A model generated the notes under the pieces. That model was not told where the DNA came from. It made no database searches and saw only the letters and a list, made by a program, of their open reading frames with translations. Below, piece after piece: positions 13,201-25,929 of a stretch of DNA of 64,000 nt (the stretch's first letter is position 1; every line of letters starts with the position of its first letter). Source of the stretch: Aurifilum marmelostoma. Taxonomy: Eukaryota > Ascomycota > Sordariomycetes > Diaporthales > Cryphonectriaceae. The position numbers and the translations under genes were made by a program. The stretch lies in assembly GCA_027559495.1 (NCBI GenBank), contig JAMXSV010000010.1, positions 1,736,001 through 1,800,000 on the forward strand. The letters are read 5' to 3'.

Positions 13201-15111
13201 GTTCATTTCCATAATTAAACCTGGGCGCATCGCATCGCATCAACATCTATATCGCCATCGCCCCACGACTCTAAAAAAGATCCACCGTAACTACTACGAC
13301 AGGAATAAGAGAAGAAAGAAGGAGAAAAAGAAAAAGAAAAAGGCCCCGCTCACGTACTGGGCAAAGGTCGAAACCACTCCCGCTCCCTGTAATCCAACCA
13401 GCTCGCCCGGATCGGGGTTGCGAGCCAAGCAGACAACTGAGACCGGGTTTGTTGCCCCAGGGAAAGCTGCGCCGTCCAGCCGCGTCGCTCCCACGAGGCG
13501 CCGGCAGCGAATCATCAGCGCCCCAGTGGCCAGCGTCTCCTGGAACGCCAGCGCTTCACCAATCTCTTAGACGCCAGCCAGCAGATCTCCCGCGAGGCCA
13601 AGAATAAACCTGTCCAGTCGATCCACCTTGAAACCCTGCATCGAGGACTTAATTTGGGGAGGAGGGTGGCTGATTTGAACTCGACTGATTGATTGACTGG
13701 AGTTTGGTGACTTGAGTACTACACTGCACGATATTACAGCTCTCGTCTTAATATTAAGTCGTCGCCGGGCACCCGTGAAGAACGAACCTTTTCGTGGCTC
13801 TGTCCTGTGTGTTCTACAACAGCTTGAGGCTGCACCAGAGTCATCTCTCCCTCTCTATCACCGTGTTTCTCTCTCTCTCTCTCTCTCTCTTTTTCAATTT
13901 CCATCTTTCATTTCTACTTTCGTCCGCTGGATTCGGATTCTTTGTCACCATCTATCCCTCTTCCGCATTGACGACGATCCTGTGTGCAGCGCGCGCGCGA
14001 CGGGCTTAGACACTGACGAACCTACGACGACGGCTCCACTTGCTTCCGAACAAGCCTCAACAACGGTCACGGAGTCTTGACTCTCTCCATCCCGTCGATT
14101 TGAGTTTGGAATATCTGCTACTGGGCATTGATTGATTCATTGTTTGTGGAGAGCATCTGGCCAATACTCGAAGCTGGTCTTTCTTGAAGAAATTTTGGAT
14201 TTTTTTCTCGTTTTCATCAGCCTCCTTCGATCTCGCACCCGCTTTCGGAATACGACTACGTTCTCAGCCACTTTCACCGCCCAGCCAGGCCCAGGCCCGA
14301 ACATCAAAATACAGCACCTGCCCATCCTTGCCTTCCGAAGCGAAAGAACAAAGACCACATCTGCGACATTGAGCATTCAATTTTCCAGGCAATCAGCCAG
14401 CACAAAGTCGCGCCTCTCAAGCCCAGCGTCATAATCAATATCATCAAGCAGGCAGAGAAAGGGCAAAAGTACGCTGAGACAGGTCGCAAGACGGTTCTGC
14501 GCAGCTGAATACCAATCATCACCTGCAAAGGTCCAGGCAGACCGCTCCCGAGTCAGGCTTCCGTTGCTCGTGGCCCCCCTCGCTCCCCCCAGCAGCAGCA
14601 GCCCGACGAGCCCGCTGAGCCAGTCAGAGTACCCCAGGTCGACTTTTGTCTTGCTGGGCCCTGACGAGATCGACCCGGGTCTCGCCTCCCTGCACCACCT
14701 CTTGCTGGCAACCACAGCCAGCCGATACAGCGCAAGTCCAGCCCAAGCCAGAACGGTCTATCGCTGACTAGACCCAACCGCCCGAAAAATTCCCCACCAC
14801 CACCACCACCACTACCACCGGTGGTACGTACCTTCGCCCGCCGCGCCTAGGGAAAGAATTGAGAAACGCCCTTGCCCCACCAGCCCCCTGGTCACCTCAC
14901 CACACCCCTACCCTGCCTGCTGCTTGTCTCAGGGCCACCCCGGCACCCCCCCCGTACCACAACCACCCCAGGGTCCCCACCAGAGAACCCGCCCCAGCTC
15001 AGCCTCGTGGACAGGCAAAGTCGCGTCACCCTCTTACGAAGAAGCCCCAAGCCATACAAAGCCCCTTGGGACTCGGCTCAGGAGGCCCATTATACAACAA
15101 GTCACCTTGTA
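4230..15111. other. Gene-poor 11-kb region
   Basis: I find no supported protein gene on either strand. Open frames here are short, compositionally biased and lack recognisable domains or splice-linked neighbours. The sequence is rich in CT, CA and C tracts, for example C14 at 10233-10246, C16 at 10881-10896 and G15 at 12475-12489. The right third (about 13-15 kb) is pyrimidine-rich like a fungal promoter and leader, and may serve the cyclin gene at 15.8 kb. Non-coding RNA genes or multi-exon genes with very short exons could be missed. Confidence 0.45.
10233..10256. repeat. C14-A10 homopolymer pair
   Basis: A run of 14 C (10233-10246) is followed directly by 10 A. Other long G/C runs in the window: C16 at 10881-10896, G15 at 12475-12489, G13 at 46894-46906 and G13 at 63735-63747. 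All lie in non-coding sequence. Confidence 0.9.
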
Positions 15112-15540
15112 GTAAGTCACTGGCTGGCCCATAATTATATCAAAATACTTGTTATTCTCTGCTTGACTGTTTCTCTCTTGGTTGCCCTTTTTATTCCTTT
15201 TATTACCCCAGACACATACACCGCACACACCCACCCCCACCAGCCTTCCTCACACATCCATCCCAAGACTTCATATACTTCTACATCTGCCGCTACCACC
15301 CTCGATTCTACCTGTGCCCCTCCATCGTCATTCATTCGTTTTATTGTTTGTCTACACACACACAAAAAGACAACACACAGCCTCTCAGCAGCAAAGCATA
15401 TGATACCAACGCCATCCTCCTTCCATCCATCATCATCATCATCCACCAGGGCTTATCAAAGTCGTCATCCTTCCACATAGCCGAGCCACACCTCTAGGCA
15501 TAGAGTGACTAACTGACCTCGACTTTCCCTCTCTCAACAG
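15112..15540 (+). other. Probable intron in 5' leader of the cyclin gene
   Basis: A strong donor (GTAAGTCAC at 15112) is followed by a branch-like GACTAACTGAC and a pyrimidine tract ending CTCTCAACAG at 15540. The acceptor lies 263 bp upstream of the cyclin ATG, with no convincing coding frame between. I infer a 429-nt 5' UTR intron; transcript data would settle it. Confidence 0.5.
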
Positions 15541-15803
15541 CTGGTACAACCCAACCACCAACAGGGTTCCTGTGCTCACTTCACTTCACCTCGGAGCCTG
15601 CTTACGGTTCCAGCTTTCTCTTCTATCTTCTTTTCTCTCGACAGCTTGCCGGTCAAGTGTAGAAAGGAGGGGAAGAGGAAAAACAACAGGGCTACAGCCT
15701 CATCATCCCGCGAAGACTCATAAGAGAAACTTTGCTCCTCGCCACACGCAGCAAACCTCTTCACTCCCAATCAACCGCCCTCACACACACATCACAGCTC
15801 ACC

Positions 15804-17258
15804 ATGGCTTCACAAACATTTTACACGGCCCTCAGCCCTGCAGAGCTGAACTCCAGGGCTCTGGACGAATTCATCTATGAGAGGGTCTCGGACGACATGA
15901 TTAGCTACCTCGCCCAGGCCGCACGAGATGTCATCCGCTGTGACGAGAGCATGATGCCCCCATCACCCACCGCGGTGGCAGCACCAGCGCCCTCATCCTA
16001 CCAGCCCTACAACAACAGCTCGAGGTTACCCATCACCCCTCCCAGGAGTCCTCCGCCCGTCGCCTCTGGGGACAAGTTCCTCCCCTCGCTCGAGGAGTTC
16101 ATCTACAACCTGGTGTGGTCCTCAAACGTCCAGGTCCCCACCCTCATGTCCACCCTGGTCTACCTGAACCGTCTCAAGTCTCGGCTCCAGCCCGAGGCCA
16201 AGGGACTTCGGTGCACGGCGCACAGGATCTTCCTGGCCGCCCTAATCCTCACCGCCAAGTACGTCAATGACAGCTCGCCCAAGAACAAGCACTGGGCCAG
16301 GTACACGGAGATCTGGGACGAGGCCAACAATGGGCCCCGCCGCGACTACAAGGGCCGCGAGCGCCCCGCCGACTTCCAGTTCTCCCGCACCGAGGTCAAC
16401 CTGATGGAGAAGCAGCTCCTGATGCTGCTCGAGTGGGAGCTCCGCATCACCAGGGAGGACCTGTACCGCGAGCTGGACCTGTTCCTCGAGCCCGTGCGCC
16501 AGCGGGTCGCCGCCCAGCACGAGAGGGAGGTGCGCCGCATGGAGGCCAAGGCGCTGCGGGCCGAGGAGGCCAGGCGCAAGAAGGCCGAGGCGGAGCTGCA
16601 GCAGCTTCTGCAGCAGCAGCAGGAGGAGGAGCGCAGGCAGAAGGAGCAGCAGGAGGCCGAGGCCCGCATGGTCGAGCTGTGGGCCCACGCCGAGATCACC
16701 AACTCGTCCTCGGCACTGTACGCCACCCCTCCCGAGAGCCCCCGCACCAAGTACTCGCACTCGCGCTCTTCCTCGCGCGACACCCGCTACACCGCCGACT
16801 CCATGCCCGGCCTGGAGGAGAGCAGCAGCACCGCCAGCAGCTCCTCCAGCGCCCGCAGCATCAGCAGCTCGCCCTCCTACGCTGCCTCCCTCAACGGTAG
16901 CACCGGCGCCACCACGCCTCCGTCAGAGCCCGGCGCCCAGGACCCTTACTTCTACAGCACCATGGACTACGCGGACAGCTCGTACGACCCGCCTGTGGAG
17001 ATCATCGTCGCCCAGCAGCAGCAACAAAAGCAGCCGCAAGGCAACAACAACAAGGCGGCGCCCTACTACCACAACCAGGAGCTGCCCGAACTCCCTCGCG
17101 TGCCGCAGCTGGTCAAGCAAAAGTCGCTGCTCCCTTACGAGATCAGCCCCGACGAGCTGCGCGAGCTCGAGACTGGCGTCACTGGTGCCAAGAGGAGCCG
17201 CGTCCGGGGCATGTTTGGTCGTATCTTCAGCTCTGGCTCGGGCGTCGCTGCGCGATGA
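15804..17258 (+). CDS. Pho85-type cyclin (Pcl1/Pcl2-like)
   Basis: Cyclin expected to activate a Pho85/CDK5-type kinase in G1 progression, morphogenesis or phosphate response. Single exon, 484 residues, from ATG in the context CACCATGG. The cyclin box spans roughly residues 90-225: LPSLEEFIYNLVWSS, LVYLNRLKSRL, LRCTAHRIFLAALILTAKY, then LMEKQLLMLLEWELRI. Next comes a charged Gln/Glu-rich coiled coil (about 235-290), then a Ser-rich region with SP/TP sites (PPESPRTKYSHSRSSSRD) and a basic C-terminus. The N-terminal ALSPAELNSRALDEFIYERVSDDMI is also typical of fungal Pcl cyclins. It is much longer than yeast Pcl1 because of the low-complexity tail. A probable leader intron and pyrimidine-rich upstream region suggest heavy transcriptional control. 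Confidence 0.85.
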   Translation: MASQTFYTALSPAELNSRALDEFIYERVSDDMISYLAQAARDVIRCDESMMPPSPTAVAAPAPSSYQPYNNSSRLPITPPRSPPPVASGDKFLPSLEEFIYNLVWSSNVQVPTLMSTLVYLNRLKSRLQPEAKGLRCTAHRIFLAALILTAKYVNDSSPKNKHWARYTEIWDEANNGPRRDYKGRERPADFQFSRTEVNLMEKQLLMLLEWELRITREDLYRELDLFLEPVRQRVAAQHEREVRRMEAKALRAEEARRKKAEAELQQLLQQQQEEERRQKEQQEAEARMVELWAHAEITNSSSALYATPPESPRTKYSHSRSSSRDTRYTADSMPGLEESSSTASSSSSARSISSSPSYAASLNGSTGATTPPSEPGAQDPYFYSTMDYADSSYDPPVEIIVAQQQQQKQPQGNNNKAAPYYHNQELPELPRVPQLVKQKSLLPYEISPDELRELETGVTGAKRSRVRGMFGRIFSSGSGVAAR

Positions 17259-20200
17259 ATCGACCAGCCTTTGTCCTTGTTCTCTTGTCTTTGATCATCA
17301 TTACGAATAAAAAGCGCGGCGTTTTCTCTTTTGTTTTAGCACCACAACACTCAACAACACGCATAGGATCGAGCGAGGCGGTGGGAGCAAATACGCGACG
17401 GTGAAGACAATTCCACCTGGTTGATTATTCTGTTTCTAAACAATGGTTCGAGGTGGTGCTTGGGCGTTTTTCATTGACGGTTTTGCATATTTGTGTCGGG
17501 TCGTTTCTTGGTGTTTATCATGCACACACATATACACACCGGGCCGGCTCACTAATTTCCTAATAACTCTCTTGTTGTTTGTTTGGGACAAGGCATGATG
17601 AGGGATGAGCGGATGAGCGTCAATGATACCATCTCATTTGCATTCTGGGAGGCGGAGAGACGGGGAAGAATGATAGCATAAACCAGACCGGTTCACATCA
17701 ATCCAAGAACACCATCAGACTGAACAGTCTGATGGGCAAGTTTGTGTCACAATTACTACTCCTACATTACCTGCTTCACTGTGACTTTTCTTCCTGGTGA
17801 ACGTTTGACTCAACCTCGTGGTGGCTAACTCTGAGGTACGTACCAGACAGAACCCAGTAAGCTCATCGACGCCCGACTGCCATGTATTTTCCCCACAATT
17901 TCGTGTATTCAGCCACATCCCATCATCATCATCGTCCCCATCACAACGACGTGATTACATACACGCAGCCCCAACAATTTTCCCAACGCCAAAAGGGCCA
18001 AGTTCACAGCCCGCCACTCAGTGCCTACGTGTCCTGGCTGGCGGAGCTCCCTATCTCTGCCTGCGCCAGGGTATGATTGATAGCGTTTGGCCTTCGTATG
18101 CTGGGTCCCATCACATGTACAACACATCATCATCCCTGTGAGGAGGAAACATCATTGATCACGGGCGGTGGCATGTTACGCATTGAAATCGTATTCACTG
18201 CCAAGGCCAGGGAGTGCCGCCCCCTCTCACCCCCCTCCTCTCCCCTGTTTCGCAGCACGGACGCGCAAGCCCCCACCTGGGTCCAGCGGAAGACGCGAAC
18301 ACACAAAGCAAGCAGGGCGGTTGTTTTTTTTTTATCTCGTCCAAGATCTGGACAAAGAGAATGAAGAGCAGCGAGTAGGTACGAGTCGGGCGGTGATCCC
18401 CCCCCGGAGGAACAAAGGGGCTCCACACCTTTGTCGCAGGGGTCCCTCTTTTGAGCGGGAATCGCATCGTCCAAGCTAAGGAAGGGGGGTGCCGGCCAGC
18501 TGGGTAAATCGAAAAAAAGTGCGGGTTTTCTCATGGTGGGGATAGCAAAGTGTCGGTCAGGAGGGATGGAACGGACTGGGTTCTGGCATGGGCGTCGTTG
18601 CATGCTGTCAGATGGGCATGAGCCTGCGCGTGGCGCGGTCGGCACGATTTCTGGCATCTCGAGGGTTTATGGATGATTAAAATTCCCAACTTTAGATTGG
18701 GCTGATGTTGGGGTGCAGCGTGTCCTGGATGGAGGACAGAGTTCAACGTGGTCAGGGGCGGCGGTGCATGTGAGCAAGTTTACTTCCTGGGCAGGCCAGC
18801 TGTGTATACAAGTATTCTTGCATCTAGTCTCGAATATGCTATTGCCTTCCTCCTTGAATTAATTTTTTTCATGAATATATGTGTAACATGTACATATATA
18901 TCTGTGCAAAAGGTAGCTCGCGCGCTTCTGAACTTCGGGCTTCCGAGTTCGGATACCTATCGTAAGGACAAGCCCAGCTAGCCATCGATCATTCTAAATA
19001 ATCACGACGACGTTGCTGAAGATATTCCTTGTGGAAACTGATCAGTGGTCTCAGCAAGATACCAATGATACCATGTGTAGTTAGTCCCTGGGCGCCCAGT
19101 TCTAGAGTGGCCGGTGCCAACGCCACGGACTGCGCGTGCGCGGTGCATACAGCTAGGTCTAGCCGCATATACATACTATATACTTAGGGGCTTATCTAAA
19201 GACTGCGCCGGCGCCCAGGCCGAGCGCGCGTCAGGATCGGGCTCGGGTCGGAAAGCGCCGCCGTTTGGCTCTCGAGGCTGCCCATCCCGTGCATTGCCAT
19301 TCGCGCAGACCCCGTAGACAAGACAACTAACGACTCAGGAGTTAGTGTCTTGACCCCAAGTCTCTCTACCTCTCTGTCTGCCCACTAGGCATCTGCCGAT
19401 CTGCCGTGATATGATGTTAATACTTTCTTGACAAATATGTGGCAGCGTGATTCGGACTACATCAGGCAAGTATGACAATTTCAACGACCGTCGCGTGGAC
19501 CACGTCCCAAAAGCTGACTGCCTCCGCCCATCTGGCCTGCGAAGCGGCCGCCGCTCCAAACGCTGGGCTAGTCACTGAGCGAGCGCGGCGAGGCAGTCTC
19601 CCGATGCGATGCGCTCACAGTAAGCAGCAGAGACCCGACACAAGACCATGCATGACAGGGAAGGGGGGGCATGAGAGGAAAATCAAATAGCAGAGATCGC
19701 TTCGAGGTCAGCCCAGCCCCCGTCGAGAGAAGTCTTTGTCAGCGGTTTGAGAAGCCTGCGGTTCCTCTTGCATCATCACTGTCATACGCCTTTCTGCCTA
19801 GGAAATGAGCCGCTGCACACGGCCCTCGTCGATCTGGATCTGGGCTTGTCCCTGCCTCCATGGAGGTGTCTGCTGCTCGGAACCACGGATTGCGAGGTGT
19901 CTTGTCGCGCGAGGCTCGCTGCCCGCCGGAAACCATGCATGCGAGCATCGCTGTGATCGGCATGCCATGTGCTGCCCTGGGCTGCCCTAGCCCCGCCCCT
20001 TCAAGCTGCTTATTTGCGAGGCGCGGTTCGTCGATGGCACTTTTGTCCCCGGGGGTGCGGGTGTCAGATCGCAGGGAGCACTATTGATCCTTCGAGCCGT
20101 CCGAGCGTGCTCGAAAGAGCTGAATGCCGATGGAACCATCAAATTTTCCGTATCCGGACAGAAGTTATTACCTCCCTCTATCGAGTTGATGTGCGTCTCC

Positions 20201-21908
20201 ACAACGGCGAGGGGGCGAAAGCCTGTCATACACAGCCACATGCAGTGGGATACGTTAGGCCAACCGGATCGCCAGGGAGACCTGAGTCAATGGGCTTGTG
20301 CTTGAGATTGTAAAGTAAATCCGCGAGAGATCCAACGCAGACGTGAGCCGGCTGTGCTCGCAGGTGTTAGTGACACAATTGGGTGGCAGGAATCACATGT
20401 CTGTTGTACGAGATAGAGTAAGAGCGTTGCGCGTCGCGTTCAGAACGTGCGTAGCAGGCTTGGGCTGGGGGAAAGGGACACGAGCTGTGACCCCTGCAGG
20501 CACTCTGCGGTGGTGACCTCCCAAATTATTCTCAATGGGTGGCGGCCTCATGCGGCGTGTGTGGCGTGTGGCGGTATTTGAGTGGCTGACACCAAGTGTG
20601 GCGCAGCAGCACCCCCAGTCATGGATACCGAATACTTCTGCAACCCTCTTGATAACCATATCAAAAGGAGCTCGAGTAAGTGGCAGTGGTAATTCCAGAT
20701 TGTGTGCCTCCACAGATTCCTTCCCTCACGAGATTGAGTAATTGACCATGGTATATTTTTGAGAAAGATTCCTCTACTAACCATATAAGTCACCTAGACC
20801 CGGGGACTACTTACCAAATGCCGGTACTATCTGCCATGGTAGGAATGGTTTCTGTGGTCACTTATCACTGGGCTGCACTAGCCAGTGTATCATGAATCAG
20901 TGTTTTCCTCACAACACTGCTGTTTTGTGTGGATTGTGATCACAGTTTGCAGAAGGCCCAGTTAATCTGTCTCGGGCATCGGAGTAGCTCCAAGCTTGGC
21001 GTAATTATGTGCAATGAGTGAGCGTTTGAGGATTGATAATAGATAATAATAGTAGTAACAAACGATTTCTTTGTCTGGTCTCGCTCCATGGACCATCATG
21101 CTGACTGCTGTGTGCAAAGTGTGCTGTCGTGTGGCATCAATCGCTCATGAAAGAGTCCACGGGTAGCCTTGATCTTCTCCTTCACACGTGGAGAGGCTCT
21201 TCCATGGGAGAAATGCTGTACATCGTTAGCCTTCCCCGCATCAACACATGTAGTTGTTGTCATCGGCTCCTATCACTTCATTGGTGAATAAAGTGTGGGT
21301 TCATGCAATCATGCCAAAGATCAGTCTGTAGACTGGGCTGTCAATCTGCACGCTATGCATCCTGCAAGGCCGCCCCACCACTTTCTCAAATCATGGGCCC
21401 TTTACAGTAAAAGTCAATTCATCCCCACCTACCATAACCCGACATGTGATAACACCACTAACCTCCTTCACCTACGTAAAACCTTGCAGCACAATCACTA
21501 AATAAGAGAGTGAAAAAGAAAATATGAAAGTCACTATCATTTAGATTATCATGGACAAGCAATTTCCAATTTACCCAAGCCGGCAGCTTATCAGTGGGGC
21601 CTCGGCCTTCTCCGTAGGCCAAGAGAGAAACCCCAAGATGGCGCCAGTGTCGATGCTTATGATCAATCCCAGTGATAGCAATTCACACCAGCTGGTAGTG
21701 TATATAGTCTATAGGCAGATCCTGCAGTATCCATCTCGTAATTTTGTCCTTTTCCCTTGTTGTGGTGTTCTGTGTGTGTGTCAACCCAGCAGCATCCAAC
21801 AGCTGTGCCCAACCTCCTTTCAACGCCTTTGCTGTTCCCAGTCCCGCCAGCCTTGCTCGTGTGTCAAGCCAAAGTTGCAAGATAATTCCAGCGCTGTAAT
21901 ACATCAAG
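17259..21908. other. 4.6-kb spacer without recognised genes
   Basis: No open frame here has domain features or splice partners. The part 19.2-20.3 kb is more GC-rich than its surroundings and could hide short exons, but I cannot join any. The right end is the promoter side of the nucleoside hydrolase gene. Confidence 0.4.
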
Positions 21909-23480
21909 ATGAAGGTCACAGCCGTCATCCTCTCCCTGGGCACGGCCTCCCTCGCGGCCCCGAGCACCGTCAAGCATCACTTGAAGGCGCGACAGAATTC
22001 CTCGTCGACCTGTGCCGGCACCAAGATCATCCTGGACAATGACTGGAGCACCGCCGGCTTCATCCCCTACCTGATGGCCCTCAACGCCGGATGGGACGTC
22101 CTGGGCCTCGTGGGCGACACCAGCAACTCGTGGGCCCTGCAGACCAGCCTGCACGGCCTCGCCACCCTCGAGGTGGGCGACCTGTCCTCGTGTATCCCCG
22201 TGTACAAGGGCGCGGACTACCCTCTCATCAACACCCCCGAGCTGTTCCAGACCTGGGAGGACCTGCACGGTGACCTGGCTTGGGTGAGTACAAGAATCCA
22301 TTCTCCGAGACCGCCCCCCCCGGGGGGGGGGGACAAAACAAGGTATATTCTCGAGTAGTCATAACGTTACTAACGCCCTTGTCACTTGCATAGCAAGGTG
22401 CATTTGCCCCAGAGAATCTCACCTTTGAGGCCCTGGGCAACGACCCGACCTCTGGTGACCCTGACCGTGTTGTCAAGGCTGCCTTCTACGAGGGCTACCC
22501 CAACGGCACCCTCGCCGGCGTCCACGCTGCCGAGTGGATGGTCGAGCAGGTCCGCAAGTACCCTGGCGAGGTCATGATCTACAGCGGTGGTGCCCTGACC
22601 AACATCGCCATGGCCGTCCGCCTCGACCCCGAGTTCGCCACTCTGGCCAAGGGACTGGTCATCATGGGCGGCTACATTGATGTCACCCTTCTGCAGACCT
22701 CTGGCTCTACCCTGCAGGCTGATCTCAACTCTGATGTGAGTAATTGCAATTTCCGGGTGAAAAGAGACAAGAATGGTCTCTTGCTGACATGTGCATCTAC
22801 AGATCAACCTGAAGATTGATCCTGAGGGCGCAAAGGCTGCTCTCACAGCACCTTTCCCTGAGATTAGTGAGTCAAACACCACCCCGTACCGAAGAGAGAG
22901 CGAGACGATAGAATATCGATATACTGAGACATTGTGATTTTTTTTCAGCCATCGTTGGCAACGCTGCCAACCAGGTGTTCCCTGATCAAGCCTACCTGGA
23001 CGAGGTCTACGAGGTCAAGAACGGATACACTTCTCTGTTTCACCAGTACTACGGAACCATTGTATGTTCTTCAGCTCGATCAATCAGACCTCAAAAAGAC
23101 CCCTGTCAACATTCTATGTTATAGAGACTGGCTATGCTGATCTTGTTGAATTTCACAGTTCCCCTTCTGGGATGAGACTGCCATGTTCTCCGTCTTGGAC
23201 TCGGACAATGTCCTCAACTCGACTACCTGTATGTCTCCTCCTCTCCCTCTCCATGTTTTCAAGGAAAAGCTACTGATATCTCTGTCCAGTCTACTTGGAT
23301 GTCGACACAGCCTACTCCAGCCCCTACTACGGCAACATCGTCGGCTACCAGGAGGCCCTGCTCCCCCGTGCCCAGACCCTGCAGAAGGTGAACTACATCT
23401 ACGAGGTCGATGGCGACAAGCTCAAGGCCAGCATCAAGGAGTCCCTGCAGTACCCCAAGACATGCGCGGACCTGATCTAG
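21909..23480 (+). CDS. Secreted inosine-uridine-preferring nucleoside hydrolase
   Basis: Hydrolyses the N-glycosidic bond of nucleosides to base plus ribose, probably outside the cell for nucleoside salvage. Six exons: 21909-22283, 22394-22735, 22803-22866, 22949-23061, 23159-23228 and 23290-23480. All phases match, giving 384 residues. A signal peptide is visible (MKVTAVILSLGTASLAAPS). The mature protein opens with KIILDNDWSTAGFIPYLMAL, which corresponds to the family's Asp-rich Ca2+/ribose site (classical DTDxxxDD). Here the second acidic pair is replaced by WSTAG, which in my recollection is usual in fungal secreted members. GGALTNIAMAV and VIMGGYID are further conserved family blocks. Confidence 0.88.
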
Positions 23481-24218
23481 ATACCAGTGAAAAGGTCGTC
23501 ATAATTAATGTGCTCAAAGAGGTGTTTTGACTCCGTCGACCACGCTTTTTCGAAACGACATGGTAGGGGGGCAGTCATTCTTGTGCGACATACACTGTAC
23601 ACTCTAATATGTACATAGATAATGAGTAAAAATATAATGCTTACTGAATGAGGAAGAGGTTCCCGGGTGCTGCATGTTTCGTGGCGGCTACTTTCCTCCA
23701 TGCATTCCACTTGACAACAATCCATTCAGGAGAACAGCGACAGTCCGTCGGCAAACAAGTACATGCCGACGCCGTCTGACCAAGAAGAGCTACTGTACTA
23801 GAAGAGAGTTTACTGTAGGGTGCTTGGCGTATACTAGTACATGGTCAATTTCTCCTCCTTAATACGAACAAAGAATTAGATCAGAGATCGCAGGTGTAGG
23901 TGCTATCCCTTCTCCTCCCTACCCCTCCCCCTCTTCCTTCGTCCCAGTTCCAAGGCCAACCCCGCGTTGCTGTGGCTTACTAGAGCCTGTTCCCCGCGGG
24001 GAAATAGGATCGTCATCGGGCATCAGCTGCGGGACACCGAGTTGGAGAACTGACTACTTAGGGCCCAGAGTATTTATGCATGACCCACACAACCAATACC
24101 TCCTCTTCCCTCCGCTCATAGTAGAGTATATCGCCTTTCAGTCTCACGTTTGACCACATTTCTATCTCAACATCACTTCTATTTGATCGGATCATACACC
24201 CAGCAGTAGACATCCAAC
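23481..24218. other. Intergenic
   Basis: Between the nucleoside hydrolase stop and the alcohol dehydrogenase start. Contains a 3' AT-rich part (23590-23640) fitting polyadenylation and a pyrimidine-rich leader just before 24219. No gene seen. Confidence 0.4.
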
Positions 24219-25929
24219 ATGGCAGGCGAGACTCTACCAGACAAGTATAAGGCAGCTGTCTACGACAAGCCTGGGCAGATCTCGACGAAAGTAGTCGAGA
24301 AGGACATGCCCGAACCTGCTGCTGGGGATGTTCTGATTCGACTGTATGTGTGGTGTCCCAGGACGTGATTTTATTTTATGTTACCGTCTTCTTCCTCCGA
24401 CGACTGGCCATAATGTGACGACTGAACTATTCTCTCGCAGTACCCACTCGGGTGTATGCCACAGTGACTTGGGCCTCATGATGAACAGATGGGTTCATAT
24501 GCCCGCTCCCACGGCCGAGGGTCAGGTATGTCTGTCACAGGTGGCTGTGTATCAAGGGCGCAACAGTCATGAGGTGGATGATGATACCTAACACTCTGGG
24601 GTGGACTGTTTTCTCATAGGTTGGTGGTCATGAAGGTGTCGGACACATTGTCAAGCTGGGACCCGGAACGGAAAACTCAGGTGTCAAGGTGGGGGATCGG
24701 GTTGGGATCAAGTGGCTCGCCGCCATCTGCGGGAGTTGTCGTATGTATACAACCCCCATTTCCGTCAAGACCCTCTTCTCACTCTCTCCTCTCCTCTCAT
24801 TTGAGCAGCGTAGCTGACGCTGCAGACCAGCGCCTTGTCTGACTGGACACGATGCCTCCTGTTTCAATCAGAAAATCTCGGGCTTCTATGTGAGGAACCG
24901 CTGTGGCCCCCGCCGCTCTTTCTTCTCAGTGAAGAATTGGCCCCTCCTCTGTGAATCATCTGACACTCGGCGAGTGAGAATAGTGGCCTGGAACATTCCA
25001 ACAATACGTGACCAGCCAGGCGACTTATGTCACGCCGATCCCCGAGTCGTTGCCCTCGGATGTTGCTGCGCCGATGTAATCAAGTCTTTGACCCTGCCCT
25101 TTCATGAAAATTGGATTCTGGCCCGTCCCTTGACACAAGCTCACTCGAAAATCATAGGCTGTGCGCTGGTGTGACGTGTTATAGTGCCCTGCGAAAGTCG
25201 AATGCGCGGAGCGGGGAGTGGGTTGTTCTGTTGGGCGCGGGTGGTGGTGAGCAGCAACCATTTCCATCCTCTTCCCGATGTTCATCAAACCATGGTTCGA
25301 TTTTCAAGATCTCCAACTGAATCAATTCTCTCACCTTCAAAGGCCTCGGGCATCTAGCAACACAGATCGCAGCCCGCGGCATTGGTCTCAGGGTCATCGG
25401 CATCGACGCAGGAAGCAAGAAGGACCTCGTCCTCCAGTCTGGAGCGGAGCACTTCATCGACTTCACCGCCACCAAGGATGTGGCCAAGGAGGTGAACGAC
25501 CTCACAGGAGGGCTTGGGGCTCATGCTGTCGTGGTGCTGACAGCCTCCAACGGCGCATATGCCATGCAAGTTTACTCAGAGGAGAATACCATCTTACTGT
25601 TAGACAGCTATCACTGACCAGTTCGCCGCGGCGCGCACAGGGCCCTTGATTTCCTCCGCTTCGGGGGCACCCTCGTCTGCGTCGGCATTCCAGAGGGCGA
25701 CATGGTGCCCATAGCAAAAGCCTTCCCTGGGATTCTGATCGCCAAGGCTCAGAAAATTGCCGGCGTTGCGGTGGGGAACCGTCAGGAGGCTATCGAGACG
25801 CTTGATCTCGCGGCCAGGGGGATCATCAAGACACACTTCACCACTGACAAGATGGAGAACCTCACGCAGATCTTTCAGGATATGCATGATGGGAAGCTGA
25901 ATGGCCGTGTCGTTCTGGACCTGCAATGA
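24219..25929 (+). CDS. Zinc-dependent alcohol dehydrogenase (MDR family)
   Basis: NAD(P)-dependent medium-chain alcohol dehydrogenase of the fungal/yeast ADH1 type, interconverting alcohols and aldehydes. Eight exons: 24219-24343, 24441-24525, 24620-24740, 24831-24889, 24984-25075, 25158-25246, 25343-25565 and 25641-25929, joining to 360 residues. Catalytic zinc ligands C48 (GVCHSD) and H74 (GGHEGVG) and four structural-zinc cysteines (C107, C110, C113, C121 in [15 protein letters not shown]) are present. The Rossmann GAGGGLG motif follows. The seventh intron is the odd one. A GT donor 4 nt later breaks the frame, but a GC donor (GCAAGT at 25566) with the AG at 25639-25640 restores [14 protein letters not shown] therefore annotate a GC-AG intron. 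Confidence 0.88.

Noticed and set aside
13025..13570. 181-codon plus frame with Lys-rich tract
   Set aside because: Low-complexity CT-rich leader region; no domain, no conserved-looking segments.
16242..16783. Leu-rich minus-strand frames opposite the cyclin
   Set aside because: Antisense shadows of the GC-rich Gln/Glu coding repeats of the cyclin.
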